A stretch of 28,401 bases of DNA from a virus. A model generated the notes under the pieces. It had not been told where the DNA came from. It ran no database searches and saw only the letters and a program-made list of their open reading frames with translations. The DNA is taken from positions 1-28,401 of IMG/VR virus record IMGVR_UViG_3300009509_000084. One strand, 5' to 3'. This document shows, one piece after another, positions 21,246-28,401 of the stretch (position 1 is its first letter; each line of letters starts with the position of its first letter). Made by a program: the position numbers and the translations under genes.

Positions 21246-22175
21246 TTAAGAAGGTTGATTCTGAATCTCCCGCGCATAGCGTTCTGCCACCTTTGGGTTA
21301 TTCGCTTTCAATCGATCGTATGTTTCCTTTTGAGACCTTGTCATTGGTACAGTTTGTGGTCCAGTTCGTACTTGTACAGATCCAGACAGGCCACTTGTCG
21401 TACCAGTACCTCCCAGTAATACTCCTTGTCGGCCTTTTATCTCACCTTTTTCTTCTGCTTGTTTAATCTGTTGCTCACGATTCTCCGGTAGAGAATTATA
21501 TGCAAGTTCAAATAGATTATCAGCAGTATAATGCGGATAATAAGCCTTTAGAGTTGCTGCAACTGCTGCAATGCGCTGCCATTGGTGCGCTTTCTCCTGC
21601 TTCTTTTCATCAGTATCCAAATATCTCAAATCAAATTCTGGATGATTCTTTACAAAGGATTTCCAACCCTCTCGATCTTCAATCCTCTGATCAATTACCT
21701 GAGCTACTTGAGCAGGACTTATTGCAGGCTGTTGAGGAGCAACTACCTCCTGTTGAGTAGTAGCCTGTTGAGTAGACGTCTGTTGAGACTGAGCGCTTCC
21801 ATAAAGCTGTTCATGAGTCCCAGGATCTTCAATGCCATCTGCAAGGATTCCCTGTCTCCATTCCTCGTAGAGTTCGGGATTTTTAGCAAATACCGGATTC
21901 ATACGACGTAAAACAGCTTCCTGTTGGCGTCTCAAGATATCATAGTCGTCACGTAACTGTTGATTTCGTTTATCAACAATACTAACTTTATCGGCTAGAG
22001 CCTTCTTATCTAAGTCTTCCTTTGTTGGCTCATCTTCCTCCTTGGGGGATTCACCTATGGTGACTTCAGTCTTTTCTTCAGCTTTCTCTGCACCATCTTG
22101 AGAGGCTGCGACTTCGACTTCCTCAGCTTGCTTTCCTTCATCAGAGGCATTCTGAGGAACGTTCTTGTCTGGCAT
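21246..22175 (-). CDS. Scaffold protein (309 aa)
   Basis: The first 60 residues are strongly acidic (EEVEVAASQDGAEKAEEKTE and more). A helical part follows (about 60-95, DKRNQQLRDDYDILRRQQEA), then a Gln/Thr/Ala/Ser-rich linker around 127-155 (SAQSQQTSTQQATTQQEVV), a second helical part, and a basic end (MTRSQKETYDRLKANNPKVA). Acidic low-complexity protein directly before capsid genes is the hallmark of phage scaffolds, which guide capsid assembly and then leave or are cut. It is the first gene after the structured leader at 22204-22287. No ribosome binding site is visible before the ATG, so leader folding may control its translation. Confidence 0.75.
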   Translation of the reverse strand: MPDKNVPQNASDEGKQAEEVEVAASQDGAEKAEEKTEVTIGESPKEEDEPTKEDLDKKALADKVSIVDKRNQQLRDDYDILRRQQEAVLRRMNPVFAKNPELYEEWRQGILADGIEDPGTHEQLYGSAQSQQTSTQQATTQQEVVAPQQPAISPAQVAQVIDQRIEDREGWKSFVKNHPEFDLRYLDTDEKKQEKAHQWQRIAAVAATLKAYYPHYTADNLFELAYNSLPENREQQIKQAEEKGEIKGRQGVLLGGTGTTSGLSGSVQVRTGPQTVPMTRSQKETYDRLKANNPKVAERYAREIQNQPS

Positions 22176-22203
22176 ATAGAGTTTTTAAAAGCTTAATAAC
22201 ATT

Positions 22204-22287
22204 TTGCAGGTCACAAAACATAGAGGTCTCCATTAATTTTGCAACCTGCAATATGCTATCAAGTGCAAAACCAATAGAAACCTCTAT
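22204..22287 (-). ncRNA. Structured 5' leader of the scaffold/capsid operon
   Basis: On the minus strand 22287-22264 pairs with 22243-22220 over 24 consecutive positions without a gap: 20 Watson-Crick pairs and four G-U pairs. The outer arm is ATAGAGGT / ACCTCTAT and the inner arm TTTTGCA / TGCAAAA. The 20-base loop contains TTGCAGGT (22251-22244), which pairs perfectly with ACCTGCAA (22211-22204) just 3' of the hairpin. Together these form an H-type pseudoknot. The hairpin begins at the start site predicted from the promoter at 22293-22322. The scaffold ATG lies 29 bases after the last pair. All four wobbles are allowed only in minus-strand RNA, which argues for function as RNA. Confidence 0.7.
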
Positions 22288-22292
22288 ACTTT

Positions 22293-22322
22293 ACGATAGC
22301 ATACTACATATTGAATTGTCAA
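22293..22322 (-). promoter_or_regulatory. Promoter of the scaffold/capsid operon
   Basis: A perfect TTGACA (-35, 22317-22322), an 18-bp spacer ending in TGC, and a TATCGT (-10, 22293-22298) form an extended -10 promoter (TGnTATnnT). The -35 overlaps the stop codon of the upstream gene. The 9-bp arm GATAGCATA (22295-22303) covers the -10 and has an exact reverse complement at 22252-22260, which could be an operator pair. A second promoter with the same layout lies at 26232-26261. Confidence 0.65.
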
Positions 22323-22588
22323 ATTTTACCCAATCCCTCAAGTTTCTTACCTGATTGTTTACTTTTTTTCTCTATTCTAATATCCTTTAATATCTCGTTT
22401 GCCTTCTTCTTTTGATCATCCGTTGCTTCAAATACATCAATGAATGGAAAAACACCAAAGGGCGTATACTTCATCACTGCAGTAAGTGCCATATTATACT
22501 TCTTCACCCCTTTCGCCCAAAATATCCCATACTCTTTTACAACTTCCTCTGCTATTTGTCTAAGCTTTTCCTCTTTTTTGTCGTCCAT
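22319..22588 (-). CDS. Hypothetical helical basic protein (89 aa)
   Basis: The protein starts MDDKKEEKLRQIAEEVVKEY and continues GIFWAKGVKKYNMALTAVMK, a helical plan with an aromatic middle (YTPFGVFPFIDVFEA), then a Lys-rich end. It overlaps the preceding 99-aa gene by 29 bp and ends in the -35 box of the next operon. It may interact with portal or scaffold by location. No family recognised. Confidence 0.6.
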   Translation of the reverse strand: MDDKKEEKLRQIAEEVVKEYGIFWAKGVKKYNMALTAVMKYTPFGVFPFIDVFEATDDQKKKANEILKDIRIEKKSKQSGKKLEGLGKI

Positions 22589-22859
22589 TGGCTAATAACT
22601 TCTTAGCTAAATTAGGAATATTTAAAATTGACCTAAATGTCTTAAATCGTTCTGATAATTTAACAAAGTCCACACCTTCTAATTTTCCTTCAAGTAATGC
22701 ATCTCGTGAATAAATTAATTCCCCTTGCATAATAATATCACGCAGAATCTTATATGAATCCTGGTTCTCCCAGGCAACTAATTCTCTTAATTCATCCATT
22801 TTCAACTCATTTAATGGACTTTTCCTTCCTATTGTTTTTGTCTCTTTATAATCTTTCAT
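22560..22859 (-). CDS. Hypothetical protein (99 aa)
   Basis: The ATG overlaps the portal stop (ATGA), so translation is coupled. The protein begins KDYKETKTIGRKSPLNELKM. Its middle, DELRELVAWENQDSYKILRD, contains a helical Leu/Trp surface, and the C-terminus is basic (LLANGRQKRGKA). Small genes after a portal often encode head-assembly helpers. Nothing more can be said. Confidence 0.6.
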   Translation of the reverse strand: MKDYKETKTIGRKSPLNELKMDELRELVAWENQDSYKILRDIIMQGELIYSRDALLEGKLEGVDFVKLSERFKTFRSILNIPNLAKKLLANGRQKRGKA

Positions 22860-25276
22860 ATTACTCCTGGAGGCATAGCCCCAGCACCTGGCATTGGTCC
22901 AGCTTGAGCTAATCCAGTCTCCATCATAGCAGGAGGAATAGTTTCTCCCATTGGCATTGGTCCACCTGGACCAGGTAAGCCTGGTGGAGCTGGCGGAGGT
23001 GCCTGTTGCTGGCCCTCTTGAATTGTTAATGGAATTGCTTGTGTTTTCGGTGCATCATCTTTAGCAAGATGTCTCTCCAATAATCCAACTGCAGTAGTTA
23101 TCTTAGTTACTCGTGCTTGATGTTCAACATCTTGACCTAAGAACTCTCCCATTGGACCTTGTACCGCTATTAACTGATCCTTTTCCTTTCTTAACGAATC
23201 TAATAATTCTCTATGATGATACTTATGCTTTATACTCTCCCCAGGAATACCAGGGACTTCCTCTCCAGCAAGCATAGCCTTCTCTTGCTCAATTGCGTGT
23301 TCAACTTCTTCTTGAGTTGATTCATCTTGTAATTCTTCAACTATTCTTGGACTTAATCCATTAATCTCTACATACTCTCGTATGAGATGAGATACACCAG
23401 GCATTGTCAATAGTTGTTCATTTGAGAGTAATGGCAATAATACAGCCATTGCTTTGTCAACTTGCTCGACTTTTAATCCATGACTTCTTGGAACTAATGA
23501 ATCTGAGTCTATTTGCACATCCACATCACCAACAAGATCTAGATACTCGTCCTCAATAGTAAAGTATCCATAATCCTTTATTCTCTCTTCAATTAACTCT
23601 CCAGTTTCAAAATCATACATAATCTGTACACCCTCTGTTCTTACTGTTGGTCTTTTTTGAACAACTTCTCCATCAATTACTTCCTCTATATAACTTTGAG
23701 GCATCATTTGCTGCCTTATTCTAATTCGCTGTCTCACAGAATCTTTCCAGCCTTCTCCCCAGTTCTTCATTGCTTTCTTAACCATTTTTAGTGTGCTCTC
23801 CATTGCAAGAATATGCGTTCTTACTGCTTCTCCTGGCTTTGGAACTGAATATGCAAGTGGATTAATTCCTGAAGTCATGATTGCATCTTCTCTTAATGTA
23901 TCTCGTAATCTGTACGCTTCTATATTTACTCCAGGACTATCTAACCATCTAATATTATCCGGCCCAACGCTTCCACCTACTTCTACCTTAAGACCAGGCT
24001 CAACATACTCCCAACCTAAATCAATATCTTGAAAGACATCAGTATTGATAAATAATGGTCGATTGATATTGATCTTTTGTTGGTCAAGGAGCATATTTCG
24101 AGTTGTCTCATCTTCTGCCACTTGATTCTCAAGCATTACTCCTAAACCAGCTCCATAGAAGTAATTCTTCAATTCATAAAAGATATGTCGTGAAAATGGA
24201 AGTTCCTTATGGTTATATGGAAGAGGTCCATCTCGAATTAAAACATCATTCGCAATAATAATATATTTGTCTGTTTGCTTATTATAATATCGAATGAGCT
24301 CGACTTTATTTCCACTTACATCTCGAGGAGCCTTAAAGAACGGATCACTTCCTTCATACATTTGCTCTGAGTTCGTTGCACTTTCTACCTTATCTATATT
24401 CCCCTTTATGATCCATGGGTCTTGAGCATTCTTAAACTCGGCTCTAAACTGTTCAACAGATGGTATTTGTCTCCATACAATATCAGCTGCTTCGTAAGCA
24501 GGACCTCTCAGTATACGGGCATCTGGATCTACAAAGATCTCAAATATGTCAGTTGGAACGTATACACAACGATTACATTCAACTATCTCTTCTTTCTTCA
24601 CTAATGGTCGTTGTTCTTTAATAATACGCTCTTTGATATGTTCCGTTTCTTCTTCACTTTCTTTTCGTGCCCGTTCATATTCCTTTCCAGCTTGTTCTGG
24701 ACTTAAAACAATATTCACTGTTCTGGTTTTCTTCATCCATCCATTATATGGAATTGATGTTCCTCGTACAGCCATCTCAAATGCTGTTGTTGCTTTATAT
24801 CTATCCGCATCAGCTCTACTCTCCCAATCATCCTCAATATATCGCATGAGTTTTACTTTCGCTTTATCTTGCTCTTCAGTTGGAGTAAATATAACACCCA
24901 TCTTATTCTCTTGAAACTCTGCTAGAAACGCTTGTACTGTTGCAAAGACGAATGGAGATTTCAGATTGCTCTGATTTAATAAATACTCACGCCACATCAT
25001 GTATATCTTGTCATCCATATTCCAACGATCGCTCCAATTGGTGCCAGTTAACGATCCATCTTCAATAACAAGATCTCGCTCTGCAGCAACTGAGGTTTCT
25101 TCTGAAGGAATTGCCCATGGACACGATGTCCTACGAGCTGCGGACATAATTCTAACTCGCGTTCTAATATCTTTTACTAAATCATATTCTTTCTTACTTG
25201 TCCATTTACCTTTATACTTCTTATAATCCGTATCATCCCATGTTTGAGTTACACCTTTTTTCCCAAGTTTAGCCAT
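22856..25276 (-). CDS. Portal protein (806 aa)
   Basis: At 806 aa the protein fits the large portals of short-tailed phages. Residues about 50-230 form the early clip/wing region (MDDKIYMMWREYLLNQSNLK). A core helix-loop at about 365-405 contains YFYGAGLGVMLENQVAEDET, the FxGxG...E.....E-type stretch that precedes the crown or stem helices in P22-like portals, followed by QQKININRPLFINTD. The end, from about residue 740, is Pro/Gly/Met-rich (PPPAPPGLPGPGGPMPMGET). It forms the dodecameric DNA gate at one capsid vertex and binds terminase. Order terminase, accessory genes, portal, scaffold, capsid supports the call. It overlaps the zinc-ribbon gene by eight bases. Confidence 0.8.
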   Translation of the reverse strand: MAKLGKKGVTQTWDDTDYKKYKGKWTSKKEYDLVKDIRTRVRIMSAARRTSCPWAIPSEETSVAAERDLVIEDGSLTGTNWSDRWNMDDKIYMMWREYLLNQSNLKSPFVFATVQAFLAEFQENKMGVIFTPTEEQDKAKVKLMRYIEDDWESRADADRYKATTAFEMAVRGTSIPYNGWMKKTRTVNIVLSPEQAGKEYERARKESEEETEHIKERIIKEQRPLVKKEEIVECNRCVYVPTDIFEIFVDPDARILRGPAYEAADIVWRQIPSVEQFRAEFKNAQDPWIIKGNIDKVESATNSEQMYEGSDPFFKAPRDVSGNKVELIRYYNKQTDKYIIIANDVLIRDGPLPYNHKELPFSRHIFYELKNYFYGAGLGVMLENQVAEDETTRNMLLDQQKININRPLFINTDVFQDIDLGWEYVEPGLKVEVGGSVGPDNIRWLDSPGVNIEAYRLRDTLREDAIMTSGINPLAYSVPKPGEAVRTHILAMESTLKMVKKAMKNWGEGWKDSVRQRIRIRQQMMPQSYIEEVIDGEVVQKRPTVRTEGVQIMYDFETGELIEERIKDYGYFTIEDEYLDLVGDVDVQIDSDSLVPRSHGLKVEQVDKAMAVLLPLLSNEQLLTMPGVSHLIREYVEINGLSPRIVEELQDESTQEEVEHAIEQEKAMLAGEEVPGIPGESIKHKYHHRELLDSLRKEKDQLIAVQGPMGEFLGQDVEHQARVTKITTAVGLLERHLAKDDAPKTQAIPLTIQEGQQQAPPPAPPGLPGPGGPMPMGETIPPAMMETGLAQAGPMPGAGAMPPGVI

Positions 25277-25499
25277 TTAAATTTGGTAGATAATAAACCT
25301 TTTTATATTCTCCTGTATGAGCACTCACACTTGATCCACACTTTGGACATTTTAATGCTAACCAGATTTGTCTTCTTTGAGATCGCGGTCTCTTCCTAAA
25401 TCGATAATTACATCTTTTACATCTATAATACTCCAGTCGTACTCTTGCTTGACCTTGTCCATCTCTTTCTGTAGTCTCTACAAGCGGCTGAGTTCTCAT
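25269..25499 (-). CDS. Two-CxxC zinc-ribbon protein (76 aa)
   Basis: C27-K-R-C30 and C51-P-K-C54 make a classic zinc ribbon, with basic residues between the knuckles (YRFRKRPRSQRRQIWLALK) that could hold nucleic acid. The start MRTQPLVETTERDGQGQ is polar, and the tail (AHTGEYKKVYYLPNLNG) is aromatic. It is placed between the SAP-like protein and the portal and overlaps the portal start by eight bases, so the two are translated in a coupled way. It may be a DNA-binding packaging helper, by motif and place only. Confidence 0.7.
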   Translation of the reverse strand: MRTQPLVETTERDGQGQARVRLEYYRCKRCNYRFRKRPRSQRRQIWLALKCPKCGSSVSAHTGEYKKVYYLPNLNG

Positions 25500-25506
25500 T
25501 GAGTTC

Positions 25507-26199
25507 TCATTTTGATAACAAGTCGACTAATGCTGCTTTAGACTTTCCAATAGGATTAAAATTCTTTTTAGATGCCATTGATTGGAGCTCTTTATATGAT
25601 AGACGTCCGAGAATCTTCCTTCTTTCACTTTCACCAGCCGTAGCTTCCTCTTTTACTTCTTCTACATCTTTTTCTAAATCTGTCACTTCTAATCGATCTG
25701 TATACGGTGATGGAACCATAGCTTTCTTATTTACTCCTTCTTCTTGTATTCTTACTTCTCGTTCTCCTAGCAGATATTCTTTTATCCATCTCTTTGTAAT
25801 ATCTAGAACTATTTCATCTCCAGGCTTAAGTCTAAAAAATCCCATCTGAAGATTTTGAAATAGCTTAAATGTCTCCTCTCCTTCTTTATGAAAAGCTGTA
25901 ACCCTCTTTGCCTTCCGAGCACTCACCTTTTCCCTATGTCTTTTCTCCCAATAGCTATTACTCATATACTCACTGTAGCTATGAGCAGCTATAATCGCAT
26001 CAATTGTTTTAAACCTATCAAAATCACCACGTATAAAAGAATCATCCGTTCGTTTCTCCATGAAATACTTAGGATGAGTATTGAGGTTTTTTTCCGAAAC
26101 GCATAGTTCCATTAATTGATCATCTGAAAGCTCACTGAGGGATTTTATTTTATATTTCTTGAAGAGAGGATCGAGGGATTTATTACGGATCTTGAACAT
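25507..26199 (-). CDS. SAP-domain-like protein (230 aa)
   Basis: The first 60 residues are helical and charged. The centre includes a strand pair (FFRLKPGDEIVLDITKRWIK, about 120-139). The last 33 residues (LSYKELQSMASKKNFNPIGK, then SKAALVDLLSK) fit a SAP/HeH-type helix-extension-helix: L-x-x-L/M, a hydrophobic turn, G-K, then A-LVDLL. These bind DNA or the transcription machinery. It starts the operon after terminase and is preceded by a TTGACA promoter (26232-26261). I find no catalytic motif. A role in packaging start or in gene control are both possible. Confidence 0.6.
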   Translation of the reverse strand: MFKIRNKSLDPLFKKYKIKSLSELSDDQLMELCVSEKNLNTHPKYFMEKRTDDSFIRGDFDRFKTIDAIIAAHSYSEYMSNSYWEKRHREKVSARKAKRVTAFHKEGEETFKLFQNLQMGFFRLKPGDEIVLDITKRWIKEYLLGEREVRIQEEGVNKKAMVPSPYTDRLEVTDLEKDVEEVKEEATAGESERRKILGRLSYKELQSMASKKNFNPIGKSKAALVDLLSK

Positions 26200-26212
26200 A
26201 GGGGGTATAGCT

Positions 26213-26224
26213 AAAGTTAACTTT
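26213..26224. promoter_or_regulatory. 12-bp perfect palindrome, possible operator
   Basis: AAAGTTAACTTT is a perfect palindrome 13 bases upstream of the SAP-like gene ATG, at the predicted start of the transcript from 26232-26261. A protein dimer bound here would block the promoter. It is short enough to be chance in AT-rich DNA. Confidence 0.3.
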
Positions 26225-26231
26225 CTATCTT

Positions 26232-26261
26232 AGAATAACATAGTAACACTATTTCTGTCAA
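26232..26261 (-). promoter_or_regulatory. Promoter after the terminase gene
   Basis: TTGACA (26256-26261), an 18-bp spacer ending TGT, and TATTCT (26232-26237) repeat the layout of the promoter at 22293-22322. Both contain the shared core TATG(T/C)TAT(T/C)(C/G)TAA, thirteen bases after TTGACA. It sits in the only gap of more than 60 bp between terminase and portal and reads into the SAP-like gene. Confidence 0.6.
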
Positions 26262-26262
26262 T

Positions 26263-27588
26263 CTAGTAACCAGTTAATGGATTTATAACTCTACGACTGG
26301 ATCGACTATGTTGACTTCTTACTTGTTCCTTTTGCTTTGTATGATGCAATATAATATATCGAATTGCATCCATTCCATGATCATAAGCCTTTTCTGGCAT
26401 TTCGCGTTCATTTTTATCTTCTCCTCTTTTTTCTTGCCATCGATAACGCTCAAACTCTTTAATCAATTCAACACAATTTGGCCTGATAAATACTCGAGGA
26501 AGATTAGTAATAGGATTTATCTTAAGCCTATCCGCAATTCTATTAATACCACGAAGTACACTTTTATTAGTCTTCTCAACTGCACTGATGTAGAGACGGT
26601 ATCTACGATATTCTTCAATCTCTTGTTGATTAGCACTATCTCCAACAATAAATCTTTGATCATTCTTATATTTCTGACGAAGAGCTAGGATTGCTCCTGC
26701 GTGTTCTGGAATAGGCTTTTGAGTTGCAAAGTACTCATCAAATATCCACCAATTATCATCATCATCAAAATAACTTGCTATAAAGACAGTGGGATTTGTA
26801 TAACCAAAATCCATTCCACACTCCAACTGAAAGTTTCTTGGAACATCGAAGTCCTTGATGTTGATATCTCGATCAAACTCCTTAAAGATAAGTCCGGTAT
26901 GCTTCCTGAAATCAGCACCATACTCTTGCATCACATAATCCTCAGCCTTTTCACTTTTGATTTGTTCTATTTCTTTCTTGCCTACTTCTGTTAAAGTCCA
27001 TGGATTACCACTATCCCATGTCGCTACTCTCCAAGACTTCCAGTCTTTATTTTGAGGTTGGTTATTATTCTGTCCTCGCTCATAAAGATCATAGAAGTGA
27101 TTATATCCCTTTGGCGTTCCAATAAAGATTGCTCGACCTCCTTTATCTGCTAACGCAGGCCGGAGGATATTATTCCAGATCTCATCAAAGTACCTATATT
27201 CAGCAACCTCATCTAGAATAATGACATTTAATCCAGAACCCCGCAAGGTTTCCTTATTCTCTGCTCCCTTAAATTGTAGAAGTGCATTATGATGAAATAA
27301 AATGAGTAATTCACTATCATTCTTCTTTACATAACTCCCCTCTGGAAGCAGCTTTCCCATAATGTCTTGCTCTCGCCAATAGACATCCTTTGCTTGCCCA
27401 TATGTAGGACAAATTATCCACACTTTTGCATTAGGAGTTTCCCAACATGTTTGAACAGCTTCCATAAAAGCAAACGTAGACTTGCCTGATCTTCGACCCC
27501 AGACGCATACTTTGAATCTATGAGGATCTGTATGAAGTTCTGCCTGCTTTGGAGTAGGATGATATGGATGCTCAATTATCTTCTGCAT
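26263..27588 (-). CDS. terL: Terminase large subunit
   Basis: All motor and nuclease motifs are visible in the 441-aa protein. Walker A is GRRSGKST (31-38). Walker B is NVIILDEVAE with D126 and catalytic E127. The coupling motif is FIGTPKG (155-161). The RNase H-like nuclease has D260 (CGMDFGYTNP), D317 (FIVGDSAN) and D403/D407 (AYDHGMDAIRY). The protein pumps DNA into the prohead and cuts the concatemer. The architecture resembles PBSX/T4-family terminases (Terminase_6/3 type). AAGGA lies eight bases before the ATG. It overlaps the candidate small terminase gene by 17 bp. The packaging style (cos, pac or other) cannot be told here. Confidence 0.95.
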   Translation of the reverse strand: MQKIIEHPYHPTPKQAELHTDPHRFKVCVWGRRSGKSTFAFMEAVQTCWETPNAKVWIICPTYGQAKDVYWREQDIMGKLLPEGSYVKKNDSELLILFHHNALLQFKGAENKETLRGSGLNVIILDEVAEYRYFDEIWNNILRPALADKGGRAIFIGTPKGYNHFYDLYERGQNNNQPQNKDWKSWRVATWDSGNPWTLTEVGKKEIEQIKSEKAEDYVMQEYGADFRKHTGLIFKEFDRDINIKDFDVPRNFQLECGMDFGYTNPTVFIASYFDDDDNWWIFDEYFATQKPIPEHAGAILALRQKYKNDQRFIVGDSANQQEIEEYRRYRLYISAVEKTNKSVLRGINRIADRLKINPITNLPRVFIRPNCVELIKEFERYRWQEKRGEDKNEREMPEKAYDHGMDAIRYIILHHTKQKEQVRSQHSRSSRRVINPLTGY

Positions 27589-27970
27589 ACAAATATTCCT
27601 TGTCTACAGTTACTTGGTGAACTTCCTCTATGTATTGCTTACTCAATTCTGTAATGTTACTCAATATTGCACGCCGCATTTGTTCAGCTTCAAGTTCTAA
27701 TTGCTCAGTATATTGTCTGTCAAATACTGCAAATAATTCCACTTCCGATCTCTCATCTCTCCAAATTCTCTTTATCATACTCATAATATACTTCCTGAAA
27801 AGCATTTTCACTTTCTTAAATAGACTTGTTTCTCTCCGAGCCGCCTCCCAATATAGCTTCGCTACTTCTTGCCTCTTTATAGATGTCAACAATTCCATAA
27901 AATCAATCTTCCCTTCTTCTATAAGCTCAGTCATTAAGAACCAGAATTTAGTTATCTCACTATTTTTCAT
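27572..27970 (-). CDS. Candidate terminase small subunit (132 aa)
   Basis: Directly upstream of terL and overlapping it by 17 bp, this helical, charged protein (KNSEITKFWFLMTELIEEGK, then VAKLYWEAARRETSLFKKVK) has size and position of a small terminase. The end is acidic (EEVHQVTVDKEYLYAEDN). I do not see a clear HTH, which most small terminases have at the N-terminus, so the assignment rests on gene order. Its ATG overlaps the stop of the preceding membrane peptide (ATGA). Confidence 0.45.
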   Translation of the reverse strand: MKNSEITKFWFLMTELIEEGKIDFMELLTSIKRQEVAKLYWEAARRETSLFKKVKMLFRKYIMSMIKRIWRDERSEVELFAVFDRQYTEQLELEAEQMRRAILSNITELSKQYIEEVHQVTVDKEYLYAEDN

Positions 27971-28116
27971 CCATTAATGATTATCAGAATAGTTGCCCAT
28001 ATTAAATTTGCAACTACTATATTTATTACAATTCCAGTTATCAAAGCTCGCCAGGATTTAGAAAAGCATAGTTCGCACTTGCCTGCTGGTAGATTCCGAT
28101 AGACACCATCATTCAT
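27967..28116 (-). CDS. 49-aa membrane peptide with CxxC
   Basis: The frame starts MNDGVYRNLPAGKCELCFSK, with one CxxC at C14/C17, then a basic stretch and a single membrane helix (ALITGIVINIVVANLIWATI, about 24-43). Its start overlaps the end of the 90-aa gene and its stop overlaps the next ATG by four bases, so it is embedded in the operon. A short cytosolic zinc knuckle before a membrane helix is unusual next to terminase. No function known. Confidence 0.6.
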   Translation of the reverse strand: MNDGVYRNLPAGKCELCFSKSWRALITGIVINIVVANLIWATILIIING

Positions 28117-28388
28117 TATTTACTCCTTGGAACATTCGATTTGATAATAAGCTTGGCGTTACCTTCTAAGATCTTCTTCTCAGTTTCAACCATTCCATGA
28201 TTAGCCTTTAGAAGAAATATCGCCATTGGAGTGCTAACTCTACGACCACCATAAAGCCCATCCTCAATAAGCTTTTTTCGCTGATGAGTCATAAGCTTTT
28301 TTCTAGCAACGGAAAATGCTTTATGCTTCTTAGTCCATTCAACGAGTGTATCTGTATCCACTCGAATATAAATAGAAAGCCCTTCCAT
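28116..28388 (-). CDS. Hypothetical basic protein (90 aa, start may lie outside)
   Basis: The frame begins MEGLSIYIRVDTDTLVEWTK and is rich in Lys and Arg (KKLMTHQRKKLIEDGLYG). The end is LEGNAKLIIKSNVPRSK. The frame is still open at the right edge of the window (Gly-Leu-Pro-Thr before the Met), so the true start may be further upstream. Nothing like a ribosome binding site is visible in the 13 bases available. No family recognised. Confidence 0.55.
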   Translation of the reverse strand: MEGLSIYIRVDTDTLVEWTKKHKAFSVARKKLMTHQRKKLIEDGLYGGRRVSTPMAIFLLKANHGMVETEKKILEGNAKLIIKSNVPRSK

Positions 28389-28401
28389 TGTAGGAAGACC
28401 T

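Overview
The window looks like about 28 kb of a tailed double-stranded DNA bacteriophage genome (Caudoviricetes), or possibly a prophage. Almost every gene lies on the minus strand, so transcription runs from the right end of the window to the left. The sequence is A+T-rich, the standard bacterial code fits (TAA, TAG and TGA all end tightly packed genes), and stop/start overlaps of the ATGA and TAATG type are common. The lysis enzyme carries the full set of T7-lysozyme-type amidase residues, so the host is a bacterium with peptidoglycan. I cannot name the host. I see no integrase, replication gene, tRNA or CRISPR array. The portal/adaptor/nozzle set and the lack of a tape-measure protein or contractile sheath suggest a short-tailed (podovirus-like) particle; that is an inference.

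Packaging and head (28.4 to 17 kb, read leftwards): two small genes and a candidate small terminase lead into a clear large terminase (26263-27588). A SAP-like protein and a two-CxxC zinc-ribbon protein follow, and then an 806-aa portal. After two small genes, an intergenic region carries a promoter-like element and a 24-bp inverted repeat whose loop can form a pseudoknot. Next come scaffold, a 225-aa probable capsid accessory protein, the HK97-fold major capsid protein, a putative beta-helix protein and several small virion proteins. Stem-loops sit between several of these genes.

Tail and internal proteins (17 to 4.4 kb): a lectin-like fibre protein is followed by a gp4-like tail adaptor and a gp10-like beta-propeller nozzle. 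Those last two share an inserted domain of about 70 residues. Next are fibre-like genes built from three copies of a module starting DYGIK, then a cluster of very basic small proteins, then four Ala/Gln/Pro/Gly-rich proteins (242, 262, 167 and 959 aa) that resemble ejected internal virion proteins, and finally two beta-rich structural proteins.

Lysis (4.3 to 2.7 kb): an XhlA-like coiled-coil membrane protein, an amidase endolysin with an unusual coiled-coil tail, and a small holin candidate. The remaining left end (2.7 kb to 1) is accessory. It holds tiny genes, a strong intrinsic terminator (2098-2124), two copies of a palindrome bracketing a 0.6-kb segment with opposite purine polarity, an HTH protein, an HNH protein with a likely frameshift, a membrane peptide, and a heptapeptide-repeat gene that runs off the left edge.

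The most interesting signals are the structured leader of the scaffold/capsid operon, two promoters of matching architecture, the domain shared by adaptor and nozzle, the cluster of basic peptides with a possible +1 frameshift, and the palindrome-bounded island.
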